Below, piece after piece: positions 1 to 6,939 of a DNA stretch of 15,893 nucleotides (its first letter is position 1; the number at the start of each line of letters is the position of its first letter). The translations under genes and the position numbers were made by a program. The notes below the pieces were generated by a model that ran no database searches, was not told the origin of the DNA, and saw only the letters and a program-made list of their open reading frames with translations. The stretch is from an uncultured Saprospiraceae bacterium (GTDB taxonomy: Bacteria; Bacteroidota; Bacteroidia; Chitinophagales; Saprospiraceae). The stretch is from NCBI GenBank assembly GCA_937930625.1, contig CALHBW010000077.1:1-15893 (forward strand), in the 5' to 3' direction.

Positions 1-947
1 TCCAATTCCTGATAAAAAGCCAAACTTCTATCTCCCACCGCATTCGTATGTTCCTTCACAATCAACTGCCAATCATGCGGCAAATTCCGCCAAATATTCT
101 TGATATTCACCAGTTGGTCTTCGTAATATCGCCCGAATACATCAATCGACGCTTCCGGTTGTTTATGCAGACCCACAAAGACATAATTGGTATTTTTGAT
201 GTCTTCAAAATCAATTCTTTTAACCCCTCGATAGGTTTCTTTGCGCCATTCCTCACCTGCACGCGAGCGAAATCTGACCGCTTCATTGGAGATGAGTGTC
301 GGGTCATTTTTATCAATATTTTCATTGGTGAAAAATCGCTTCGCACGACTTAGCCGTCCACTGAATGAGCGATTTTTTTTCATTTTTTTATCGTTAATAA
401 CCAAATAGTCAGGTTTTTTTAGTTCGAAAATAGTGTCACATATTTCATCGTTATCATACTCTAAAATCTTCGACTGCTGCTCATCCGTAAAAAAAGCAAA
501 TCGACCATTCGGAATACGTATGACATGTGGATTCAAATATTTGCAGTTCAATTCTCTCACGTGTCGTGTCATGCGATGCACGAGAATTTCATGCGCCCAA
601 GTCGTTTCTCCAAAAACCGTTTTGACTTCATGTTTTTTCAAAAAATCATAAATTGCTTGTTGGATATTGGTCAAAAAACGAATGCCGTTTGCAGCCTCAT
701 GTCTCAACACTCTATCTCCAAACACGAGTTCATTTATCTTAAATTCACCAACAGGCCTACCCTCACCTTGCATCCAATCACGATTGAGATACAACACCTT
801 TTCCTCCGGGTAATTTTCATACAAAAAATCGCGTAATCGTTCATTCACAACTATCCAAACTATCTCAAAATCAGCTTTTTCCAACTGTTTTGCAATTGCA
901 TCAAAAAAGTAGGTTTTGGAAAAATTAGCGATGAAACATATTGTCAT
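1..947 (-). CDS. KpsS/KpsC-like capsule polysaccharide biosynthesis protein, 3' end cut by window
   Basis: An uninterrupted frame of 315 codons starts at the ATG at 945-947 and runs off the left edge without a stop. The protein starts MTICFIANFSK. Near residues 255-300 it carries YVFVGLHKQPEAS, then DQLVNIKNIW..LP..W and VKEH, a pattern I recognise from the capsule polysaccharide biosynthesis family (Pfam PF05159, KpsS/KpsC). The best-studied members transfer Kdo from CMP-Kdo onto a lipid acceptor at the cytoplasmic membrane. It follows the flippase gene in the same direction with a 75-bp gap that holds a palindromic repeat, so it is probably the next gene of the same operon. Because the neighbours make a nonulosonic acid, which is also CMP-activated, it may transfer Pse rather than Kdo; that is inference. 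An A8 run lies at about 373-380 inside the gene. Family assignment is fairly secure, the substrate is not. Confidence 0.8.
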   Translation of the reverse strand, partial: MTICFIANFSKTYFFDAIAKQLEKADFEIVWIVVNERLRDFLYENYPEEKVLYLNRDWMQGEGRPVGEFKINELVFGDRVLRHEAANGIRFLTNIQQAIYDFLKKHEVKTVFGETTWAHEILVHRMTRHVRELNCKYLNPHVIRIPNGRFAFFTDEQQSKILEYDNDEICDTIFELKKPDYLVINDKKMKKNRSFSGRLSRAKRFFTNENIDKNDPTLISNEAVRFRSRAGEEWRKETYRGVKRIDFEDIKNTNYVFVGLHKQPEASIDVFGRYYEDQLVNIKNIWRNLPHDWQLIVKEHTNAVGDRSLAFYQEL

Positions 948-961
948 AAGTATAATTTTAC

Positions 962-1027
962 CGTAACACAGACATTCCTGTCTGTCCCACGTTTGCAAGC
1001 AGTACAGACAGGAATGTCTGTGTTACG
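962..1027. repeat. Palindromic repeat, ACAGACATTCCTGTCTGT family, copy 1
   Basis: Perfect 24-bp inverted repeat with arms 962-985 and 1004-1027 and an 18-nt loop (986-1003). The arms begin CGTAACACAGACATTCC. The right arm covers the stop codon (1023-1025) and the last codon of the flippase gene, so the repeat overlaps the coding end. No T-run follows on either side, so it does not look like an intrinsic terminator. The same family occurs at 4423-4534 and 6861-6915. Confidence 0.9.
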
Positions 1028-2327
1028 CAGCTTGCGTAATTATAAAAAATACTAACCCGCTCCTCGTCAACCATTTAAATTTCACAAAATTCACGTCATT
1101 TTTTTTGAGAATTTTAAACTGCGATTCCAAGGCAAAAAATACGGCTGCAAGGTTCGTGAGAATCAAAACCGATAAGGAGAGTTGCCCCATTTGGTGTAGC
1201 GTAAACATCGCCACAAGCATCATTAAAGTTATCATCAAAAAATGGATATTCATTTGATGAGAGAGCTTTTCGCGATGAATGACATTAGAATTGAACGCAA
1301 TGCCTACCCAAAACAAGGCATGAAAACAAAGCATGAAATAGACATTTTTATAGGCTAAAAAACTTGTTTTCAATAATGTCAAATGTTCACCAAATAGTAA
1401 AGGGATAATCCTCCAAGACAACAGAATTAATACGAAAATCACACCCCACATCAACATAAACCAAGCATCCAAAACACGCGGTCCGGATTGGTATATTTTA
1501 CGAAAAAAAGCCACCAAAAAAACTTGCTGCATAATGACCGCTAAAGTCGCAAATCGCAAATAAAAGGTGTAGTAACCTACCGCTTCCAAATCAAAAAAAT
1601 ACTCAATCAAAATCCGTCCTCCGGTTGTCAGAAAAATCACTAAAAAGGCAGACAAAATGATGTGTCGCCCGTAATCAATTGCTTGCGCGTATCGCTGAAA
1701 TGAAAAATCACTTTTGTATTTCCACCAATTTAAAATGTTGATTATCAATAGAAAAAACAAAAAACCGCATAATACAAACTCAAACAATTCATAACTAAAC
1801 ATACCGCCTACACCATTCAATCCAACGATATAAAAAAAGAGTATTAACAATACAGCAGAGTCCGTCACAACGGCTTTTTTCACATGGTCATGTGATTTGA
1901 GAATGGAGGAAAGCAACATTTGAATGGCAACAATTCCACCCAATAATATCGCCAAAGAAAACTTGCGCGGTACACCAAAACCCAAGTAATAATTTCCTAA
2001 AAAAAACAATAAAGTAAGCCCTGCGATTCCGGTAGCATGAAGATAAAAAAGCGACTGAAAACCTTCAGCCCGAAGTTTGAGATTAAAGTAAGGATACGCC
2101 CCTTGAAGTCCCGCCGTCAATACAATCGCCAACAAAACACCCAAGCCAAGCGCGTACTCAAACAACCCATATTGAGCCACATCCGTCACCACATTAGAAA
2201 GTAAAATGACAGATAAAAAACTAAACGATTTGATGACGCCAAAAACCAAGCCCACCTGTACGATACGCCACAACATATCGCCGTATTTAGCGATAAAAGG
2301 TTGACCCGAAATTCGTAGTGATTTCAT
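1023..2327 (-). CDS. wzx: Wzx-type polysaccharide flippase (MATE/MOP superfamily)
   Basis: A 434-residue protein made almost entirely of hydrophobic segments separated by short basic loops, in line with the 12-14 transmembrane helices of O-antigen/capsule flippases. It is expected to flip undecaprenyl-diphosphate-linked oligosaccharide across the inner membrane. Length and its place between pseI and a capsule gene fit Wzx; the family is so divergent that the call rests mainly on membrane topology and context. I chose the ATG at 2325-2327 (MKSLRISGQPF). The frame stays open to another ATG at 2351, but the eight extra residues (MQQYNHET) are encoded by the arm of a palindromic element, so they are probably not ancestral. 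The C-terminal ITQAA and stop overlap another repeat at 1004-1027. It lies 115 bp downstream of pseI. Confidence 0.82.
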   Translation of the reverse strand: MKSLRISGQPFIAKYGDMLWRIVQVGLVFGVIKSFSFLSVILLSNVVTDVAQYGLFEYALGLGVLLAIVLTAGLQGAYPYFNLKLRAEGFQSLFYLHATGIAGLTLLFFLGNYYLGFGVPRKFSLAILLGGIVAIQMLLSSILKSHDHVKKAVVTDSAVLLILFFYIVGLNGVGGMFSYELFEFVLCGFLFFLLIINILNWWKYKSDFSFQRYAQAIDYGRHIILSAFLVIFLTTGGRILIEYFFDLEAVGYYTFYLRFATLAVIMQQVFLVAFFRKIYQSGPRVLDAWFMLMWGVIFVLILLSWRIIPLLFGEHLTLLKTSFLAYKNVYFMLCFHALFWVGIAFNSNVIHREKLSHQMNIHFLMITLMMLVAMFTLHQMGQLSLSVLILTNLAAVFFALESQFKILKKNDVNFVKFKWLTRSGLVFFIITQAA

Positions 2328-2429
2328 TGTTTCATGGTTATATTGTTGCATTGTTTTATTGCTATATTGATGTAGTTTTTGCGTAGCAAAAACAATAATA
2401 ACAATGAAGCAATATGACCATGTAACAAT
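2326..2429. repeat. 104-nt palindromic element at the wzx start
   Basis: Imperfect inverted repeat with 30-nt arms at 2326-2355 and 2400-2429 that match at 26 of 30 positions. At its centre is a perfect 8-bp hairpin, GTTTTTGC/GCAAAAAC (2375-2382 and 2386-2393), with loop GTA. Both possible ATG starts of wzx lie in the left arm. The element fills nearly the whole pseI-wzx gap. No U-run marks it as a terminator. Confidence 0.8.
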
Positions 2430-2442
2430 TGAGCAATATAAT

Positions 2443-3492
2443 TTAAAAATGCGTCCAATTCAGTGGCGTTCCGGCTTTGATTTCAGTGGCGGATGTCTTG
2501 CCGATTAAGCCTTCAAAATACTTAGGTGGCAGCCCGTCTCCCGGGCGTATAACTCGCAGATTATCAATACTAAAAGCATCACCAGGATGAACGTCTTTGA
2601 CCACATAAACAGAGCGTTTAAATCGCTTACTTTTTTGCTCGGCAGACTGTATGCCATACTGCACTTTTCCGAGTGCTTCAAAGGCGCGATTTGCCTCCAC
2701 GACAAGAGATTTTAGCTCTTGCGGTTCAAGGCTAAATGCGCTATCTACGCCACCGTCCGCACGGCTAAGTGTAAAGTGTTTTTCGATAACTCTTGCGCCC
2801 AAAGCCACCGCCGCTACAGGCGCACCGATACCCATTGTATGGTCAGAAAGCCCAACAATTACATCGTCGAAAAGCTGCGCCATGTGCGGTATTGTCATTA
2901 AATTGCTGGTACTTGGTGAGGCGGGATAGGTACTTGTACATTTCAATAAAATCAACTCCTTGCACCCATGCTCACGTAGCACACGTACAGACTCGTCTAT
3001 GTCCGCAAGTCGCGTCAATCCGGTGGACATAATGACAGGTTTTCCCGTCTGCGCGACCTTCTTTAAAAGCGGGTGGTCAGTGTTTTCAAAGGAAGCAATT
3101 TTATAAAGCTCTACACCCAATTCTTCCAAAAAATCCACAGCACTCGCATCAAACGGCGAACTAAAAGCAATCAAACCTAAGTCCTTCGCTTTCTGCATGA
3201 TAGGTTGATGCCAATCCCAGGGCGTATATGCTTTTTGATAGAGTTCGTATAGGTTATTTCCATTCCACAATGAACTCTTATCGTCAATATTAAATAAGCC
3301 ATGACGGGCATTAATCGTCATCGTATCTGCGGTGTATGTTTGCAGCTTGATAGCATCAGCACCTGCATCCGCTGCTGCCTCTACTATCGCTAAAGCACGG
3401 TCTAATGATTGGTTGTGATTGCCGGACATTTCGGCTATAATAAATGGACGATGTTCTGCCCCTATTTTTCTGTCAGCGATGTTAATTGTCAT
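2443..3492 (-). CDS. pseI: Pseudaminic acid synthase PseI (NeuB family)
   Basis: A 349-residue protein, the usual length for the family. It is expected to condense the 6-deoxy-AltdiNAc-type sugar released by PseG with phosphoenolpyruvate, giving a pseudaminic acid. The N-terminal three-quarters is a NeuB TIM barrel: IIAEMSGNHNQS (18-29), DAIKLQTYT, FSSPFD, KIASFE, STGL, LLKCTSTYP, GLSDHT, IEKHFTL. The C-terminal ~60 residues are a SAF (antifreeze-like) domain, RSVYVVKDVHPGD...TPLNWTHF. The SGNH signature, in place of the GVNHNG common in sialic acid synthases, together with pseB, pseC and pseG upstream, points to Pse rather than NeuAc or legionaminic acid. The sugar it receives may carry a formyl group at the position normally acetylated. 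It starts 48 bp after the formyltransferase stop, with a short palindrome between. Confidence 0.93.
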   Translation of the reverse strand: MTINIADRKIGAEHRPFIIAEMSGNHNQSLDRALAIVEAAADAGADAIKLQTYTADTMTINARHGLFNIDDKSSLWNGNNLYELYQKAYTPWDWHQPIMQKAKDLGLIAFSSPFDASAVDFLEELGVELYKIASFENTDHPLLKKVAQTGKPVIMSTGLTRLADIDESVRVLREHGCKELILLKCTSTYPASPSTSNLMTIPHMAQLFDDVIVGLSDHTMGIGAPVAAVALGARVIEKHFTLSRADGGVDSAFSLEPQELKSLVVEANRAFEALGKVQYGIQSAEQKSKRFKRSVYVVKDVHPGDAFSIDNLRVIRPGDGLPPKYFEGLIGKTSATEIKAGTPLNWTHF

Positions 3493-3507
3493 TATTTTGA
3501 TTATTTC

Positions 3508-3535
3508 GTAGAAACGCGATTAATCGCGTCTCTAC
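3508..3535. repeat. 28-bp palindrome with GCGATTAATCGC core
   Basis: GTAGAAACGCGATT (3508-3521) followed directly by AATCGCGTCTCTAC (3522-3535) forms an inverted repeat without a loop and with one mismatch. It fills most of the 48-bp gap between the formyltransferase and pseI genes. No T-run follows. The AATCGC core is shared with the longer palindrome at 10892-10970. Confidence 0.85.
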
Positions 3536-3540
3536 AACGG

Positions 3541-4419
3541 TTATTTTAATATCATTCCTATTTTCATTTCCGAACGGTCTAAACCGTTTGTTTCCAAATT
3601 TTCGAGGGTCAATGCACCGTTGGGCGTTTTTACGGTAATTGAATGGTCACTTAGTTGGAGTATTTCACCGTTTTTTTGCTCGTAATTAAAACCTAAATCA
3701 GAAAAAACAGCTTTGTGTGCGATGATTTTGTGTTCACCAAAAAATGTAAATGCACCGGGATAAGGTTTGGCTTGTGCGCGTATCCAATTTTGGATGCGCT
3801 GCTTTCCCCAATCCCAGATAATTTGCCCATCTGCGGGTGTTCTTTTACCAAAATAAATGGCATTTTCTTTCTTTTGTGGAGTGAAATTTATCGTATTATT
3901 TTTGATAGAATTTAGAACTGATTCGGCGAGTCCGGGATAGAGGGTTTCGTACTTTTTGAGAATATCTGCACCTGTATCTGTGGGTGTTATTGGCACTTTT
4001 ATTTGCTTGACTATATCGCCATTATCTACCTCTTTATCAATAAGATGTGCGGTAATTCCTGCTTCGGTTTCTCCATTGATAATTGCCCATACGTGCGGGG
4101 TGCGTCCGCGATATTTGGGTAATAAAGAACCATGAATGTTAATGGCATATTGGCGTGGCAAATCAATCAAATCTTGCTCAATAATGAACAAATAATTTAC
4201 GGATAATAATACATCACACTCAACATTTTGAATAAACTCAGAGGCACGTCCTTTGCGCGGATTTCCGACGAAAAGCGGTAGCAATTTTTCACGCGCCAAA
4301 TCAATAATCGCATCCGAACCTCTATTGGTGAAGACTGCCTGAATATCAAATCCACGTTCCAAAAGATATTTGAAAATAAGGTGTCCGAGATGCCCGCTGA
4401 CCATTAAGGATGTTGTCAT
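3541..4419 (-). CDS. Formyltransferase of the Fmt/ArnA type, probably nucleotide-sugar N-formyltransferase in the Pse pathway
   Basis: A 292-residue protein with the two-part layout of 10-formyl-tetrahydrofolate-dependent formyltransferases. The catalytic Rossmann domain shows INIHGSLLPKYRGRTP, giving Asn94 and His96, and VDNGDIV, giving Asp132; the 36-residue His-to-Asp spacing matches the Asn-His-Asp triads of Fmt and ArnA. The C-terminal domain starts near residue 190 with GKRTPADGQIIWDW and keeps RAQAKPYPGAFTFF. A true Met-tRNA formyltransferase is unlikely: the gene sits between pseG and pseI, is somewhat short and lacks Fmt-typical N-terminal motifs. The likely substrate is UDP-4-amino-4,6-dideoxy-AltNAc, the acceptor normally acetylated by PseH. 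That would give a 7-N-formyl Pse, a type known from Pseudomonas aeruginosa pilin glycan. The fold is secure, the substrate is inferred from position. Confidence 0.85.
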   Translation of the reverse strand: MTTSLMVSGHLGHLIFKYLLERGFDIQAVFTNRGSDAIIDLAREKLLPLFVGNPRKGRASEFIQNVECDVLLSVNYLFIIEQDLIDLPRQYAINIHGSLLPKYRGRTPHVWAIINGETEAGITAHLIDKEVDNGDIVKQIKVPITPTDTGADILKKYETLYPGLAESVLNSIKNNTINFTPQKKENAIYFGKRTPADGQIIWDWGKQRIQNWIRAQAKPYPGAFTFFGEHKIIAHKAVFSDLGFNYEQKNGEILQLSDHSITVKTPNGALTLENLETNGLDRSEMKIGMILK

Positions 4420-4422
4420 ATA

Positions 4423-4534
4423 CGTAACCTAGACATTCCTGTCTGGTGATTTTTTTTAGTGAAAAAATTATTTTTGACAGACAAGAATGTCTGTGTTACG
4501 GTGTTTTTTCACAGACAAGAATATCTGTGTTACG
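4423..4534. repeat. Cluster of three ACAGACATTC-family repeats, two inside pseG
   Basis: Copy C at 4423-4446 points one way; copies A (4476-4500) and B (4510-4534) point the other. C and A together form an imperfect inverted repeat around an A/T-rich loop. A and B are direct repeats differing at very few bases. Both lie inside the 3' end of pseG and are read in different frames, giving VTQIFLSV from B and RNTDILVCQK from A. Copy C sits immediately upstream of the formyltransferase start. Same family as 962-1027 and 6861-6915. Confidence 0.88.
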
Positions 4535-5553
4535 ATGCGTTCTGCGCTTCTTCCGTCAAATATTTTATGCTGATTATAAATGGCTATTTGAATATCATTT
4601 TCCGTAAGTTTCCTTAACTTATCTAATTCAAATGCTAATTTATTTTTTAGTAAAAAATGTTTTATATGCTTTTGATTATCAGCTATTTGATGCAGAAATA
4701 ATATTCCGCCAACATGCAGATATTCGTATGCAATCGTACTTGGTGGAAGAATGGCAACCGGACACTCACGCATCACGGCTACCATTTTATTCGGTGGAAT
4801 ATTGCTAAACAGTTCCACATTTGGAAGATGTAAGGAAATGTATTTTTCAAGCTCATCACGGTGTAGATATGCCGCACCTAGTATGACCTTTATTTTTTCT
4901 TTCGTGTCTAATGATTTCAGTTTTTTTAGGATGTGTAAGGTGTCATTTTTAGGGTCTGCTCCGCCGAGGCAGAGAAGAATATTTTGAGTTTTTGTGGTCG
5001 AAATATCACGCTTTTTTGCAGCATCTAAAAAAGGCTGTTTGAGTAAGGCATATTTCGGACCCAAGCAAAATTGCGTATGCGATTCTGCTGAAAAATCCTT
5101 TGCACTCCAACCTCCCGAATGATTTATCACAACATCTGCGACATAGTGTTTATCCGCCAAATCATCAATACAAATTAGGTGGTAATTTTGCCCTCGAATT
5201 GCTCGTTGATAATCTGTGTCAAAATGATACCCGTCCAAAATAAATATCTCTCCTTTTTCCAATAGATGCTTGCCAATCCACTCAGCTTCATTCGTGCCGA
5301 CATTTATATGAACGGGTATTTTGTATAGACCTTTACAAATACTATTAATCTGATTTTCAATACTTTCCGGGATGTCTCTTGTAACAAATATGCAATCAAA
5401 TTCTGCCGACAATATCTCTGCCAAAGCCAAACATCTTGATATATGACCAAGCCCAATCTTCGAGTTCCCATCTGCACGTAGGATAACGGTAGAGGGTGAA
5501 CGGTGGAGGGTGGACGGCTCTGTGCCGCGCGTGATTTTTTGCATGTATAGCAT
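4468..5553 (-). CDS. pseG: UDP-sugar hydrolase PseG, with repeat-derived ends
   Basis: PseG removes UDP from the UDP-2,4-diacylamino-trideoxy-altrose intermediate to free the sugar for PseI. The core starts at about residue 23 as VILRADGNSKIGLGHISRC, with His37 at the place of the catalytic His of the family. It continues with FVTRDIPES, FILDGYHFD, CIDDLAD, LLCLGGADPKND and a GT28-like donor-binding half ending PPSTIAYEYLHVGG...HQIADNQ. At 361 residues it is longer than typical PseG proteins, and the excess lies at the ends. The N-terminal 22 residues include TEPSTLHRSPST, encoded by a 14-bp tandem repeat. The last ~25 residues are encoded by two copies of the ACAGACATTC repeat. No in-frame start lies nearer the core than codon 4 (MQKITRG), so the extension is probably translated. 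It ends 48 bp inside the spacer before the formyltransferase. Confidence 0.9.
   Translation of the reverse strand: MLYMQKITRGTEPSTLHRSPSTVILRADGNSKIGLGHISRCLALAEILSAEFDCIFVTRDIPESIENQINSICKGLYKIPVHINVGTNEAEWIGKHLLEKGEIFILDGYHFDTDYQRAIRGQNYHLICIDDLADKHYVADVVINHSGGWSAKDFSAESHTQFCLGPKYALLKQPFLDAAKKRDISTTKTQNILLCLGGADPKNDTLHILKKLKSLDTKEKIKVILGAAYLHRDELEKYISLHLPNVELFSNIPPNKMVAVMRECPVAILPPSTIAYEYLHVGGILFLHQIADNQKHIKHFLLKNKLAFELDKLRKLTENDIQIAIYNQHKIFDGRSAERIVTQIFLSVKKHRNTDILVCQK
5492..5518. repeat. Two-unit 14-bp tandem repeat inside the pseG 5' end
   Basis: GAGGGTGAACGGT (5492-5504) and GAGGGTGGACGGC (5506-5518) are near-identical units at a 14-bp period. On the minus strand this is the CCGTCCACCCTCCACC type of sequence, read as PSTLHRSPST in PseG, just before the conserved core. 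It looks like a repeat captured in frame. Confidence 0.7.
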
Positions 5554-5602
5554 GGTATTTTTCGGATAAAAAGGAAAAACATTTAGTCCGTTATCGTTTA
5601 AA

Positions 5603-5635
5603 ACGAATCACGAATTAACGAGTTACGAATCACGA
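5603..5635. repeat. Direct repeat ACGAATCACGA in the pseC-pseG gap
   Basis: ACGAATCACGA occurs at 5603-5613 and again at 5625-5635, separated by ATTAACGAGTT. The pair lies just downstream of the pseC stop codon (5638) and fills part of the 84-bp gap to pseG. Next to it, TCGTTTAAAACGA (5595-5607) is nearly self-complementary. Function unknown; probably a repeat of the kind seen at the other junctions here. Confidence 0.6.
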
Positions 5636-5637
5636 CA

Positions 5638-6831
5638 TCACGCTCGCATAAGCTGCGGTACTTGCGCTGGTTTTGAAATTTCGTTGACAAATTCAAGTAC
5701 GTGTCCAATGACGCGGTCTTGCTCTTCGTCGGTCAATGTCGGAAACATGGGCAGACTAAGACACTGTTTGTAATATTGCTCTGCATTGGGATACATACCT
5801 TCTCTGAAACCCAGCTTTTTATAGTACGGCATCGTGTGGACGGGGATGTAATGCACCTGTGCGTAAATGCCTTGTGACCGGAGATAATCGTATAATTCCT
5901 TTCTGTTTTCGACCTGAATCACGTATAAATGGTAGGCATGTCCAACGCCCTCTTCAAGTCCAAGTGTCTGCACTTGACCGTAGAATGACTCGTCATATTT
6001 CGCGGCAATTTCGCGTCTGCGCTCTACACCTTCATGTGCGCGTTTGAGTTGCGAAAGTCCCAAAGCACACTGCATATCCGTGATGCGATAGTTGTAACCC
6101 AACTCTTGCATTTCATAATACCATTTACCAGGTGTTTGGGTTAATTGTTCGGCATTTTTCGTAATTCCGTGTGTACGCAGGAGGCGCAATTTTTCGTATA
6201 AGTGCGGATTATTTGTCGTAATCATTCCACCTTCACCACATGCAATATGTTTGACCGGATGAAATGAAAATATACTCAAATCAGCATATTGTCCATTACC
6301 GCTACGCACTTCATTTCCTTGATTATCAGTAAAATAACCACCCGGTGAATGACAAGCATCTTCAATAATCCAAAGCCCGTATTCATTTGCCAATTCGTGT
6401 AATTTTTCCAAATTCACGGGATAGCCCGCAAAATTCACTGGGATAATTCCACTATACGTTCCCATTGGCGCAGCTTCCAACATTTGTCGGACATAATCAA
6501 TATCAATCAATGCAGTTTCGGGGTCAATATCCGCAAAATCAATATCGCCGCCGGAGTACAAAACACAATTCGCAGAAGCTGCAAACGTGATAGGCGTTGT
6601 GATGACTTTTGTGCCTTCCTGTACCCAAAGCACCTCTGTGCAAAGGTGTAATGCAGTTGTCCCGTTCGAGACTGCCACTGCATATTTTGCTCCCACATAA
6701 TCTGCAAATGCTTGTTCAAATTCCTCCACTACCGGACCTTGTGTGAGCCAATCCGAACGCAGTGTATCCGTCACCGCCTGAATATCTTCATCGGTAATCC
6801 ACTGCCTGCCGTATGGTATTATTTTTCTCAT
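5638..6831 (-). CDS. pseC: UDP-4-amino-4,6-dideoxy-L-AltNAc transaminase PseC
   Basis: A 397-residue PLP-dependent aminotransferase of the DegT/DnrJ/EryC1/StrS family. It is expected to transfer an amino group from glutamate to C4 of the 4-keto sugar made by PseB. It begins IPYGRQWITDEDIQAV. PLP-pocket features are SNGTTALHL (55-63), IIEDACHSPGG with Asp158, and the Schiff-base lysine Lys194 in SFHPVKHIACGEGG. The C-terminal YNYRITDMQCALGLSQL and HYIPVHTMPYYKKLG segments are family-typical. Length is close to the usual ~380-390 residues. It follows pseB after a 108-bp gap containing a perfect palindrome. The start at 6831 gives a normal N-terminus, and AAAGGA precedes it by a few bases. Confidence 0.95.
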   Translation of the reverse strand: MRKIIPYGRQWITDEDIQAVTDTLRSDWLTQGPVVEEFEQAFADYVGAKYAVAVSNGTTALHLCTEVLWVQEGTKVITTPITFAASANCVLYSGGDIDFADIDPETALIDIDYVRQMLEAAPMGTYSGIIPVNFAGYPVNLEKLHELANEYGLWIIEDACHSPGGYFTDNQGNEVRSGNGQYADLSIFSFHPVKHIACGEGGMITTNNPHLYEKLRLLRTHGITKNAEQLTQTPGKWYYEMQELGYNYRITDMQCALGLSQLKRAHEGVERRREIAAKYDESFYGQVQTLGLEEGVGHAYHLYVIQVENRKELYDYLRSQGIYAQVHYIPVHTMPYYKKLGFREGMYPNAEQYYKQCLSLPMFPTLTDEEQDRVIGHVLEFVNEISKPAQVPQLMRA

Positions 6832-6860
6832 TTGTTTTCCTTTTATTGTAGATGATGCTT

Positions 6861-6915
6861 CGTAACACAGACATTCCTGTCTGTACGTAACACAGACAGG
6901 AATGTCTGTGTTACG
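6861..6915. repeat. Palindromic repeat, ACAGACATTCCTGTCTGT family, pseB-pseC gap
   Basis: Perfect 24-bp inverted repeat with arms 6861-6884 and 6892-6915 and a 7-nt loop ACGTAAC. The arms equal those at 962-1027. It occupies half of the 108-bp pseB-pseC gap. The sequence after it on the transcribed strand has no T-run, so processing or mRNA stabilisation is more likely than termination. Confidence 0.92.
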
Positions 6916-6939
6916 TTTTTTTAAATGTATAATTCTATT

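Noticed and set aside
107..346. Minus-strand open frame of 79 codons near the left end
   Set aside because: It overlaps, in another frame, the 315-codon frame with clear KpsS/KpsC-like motifs that covers 1-947; it is a shadow.
373..389. T8 and T7 tracts as a phase-variation switch in the capsule-like gene
   Set aside because: The runs are short, the genome is A/T-rich, and nothing else suggests contingency; the frame is intact as it stands.
48..836. Plus-strand open frames at 48-353, 433-651 and 525-836
   Set aside because: All are antisense to the KpsS/KpsC-like gene, have no recognisable motifs and do not fit the single direction of the locus.
2443..3492. Sialic acid (NeuB) or legionaminic acid synthase instead of PseI
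   Set aside because: The SGNH motif and the neighbouring inverting dehydratase, PseC and PseG genes fit Pse; there is no NeuC-type epimerase gene.
3541..4419. Housekeeping methionyl-tRNA formyltransferase
   Set aside because: The position between pseG and pseI, the absence of a def gene next to it and the lack of Fmt-typical N-terminal motifs argue for a sugar formyltransferase.
962..6915. CRISPR-like array from the repeated 24-mers
   Set aside because: Copies are palindromic, scattered at gene junctions and partly inside genes, without regular spacers or cas genes.
6861..6915. Intrinsic terminator between pseB and pseC
   Set aside because: The hairpin is perfect but has no T-run after it on the transcribed strand, and it would cut an obvious pathway operon.
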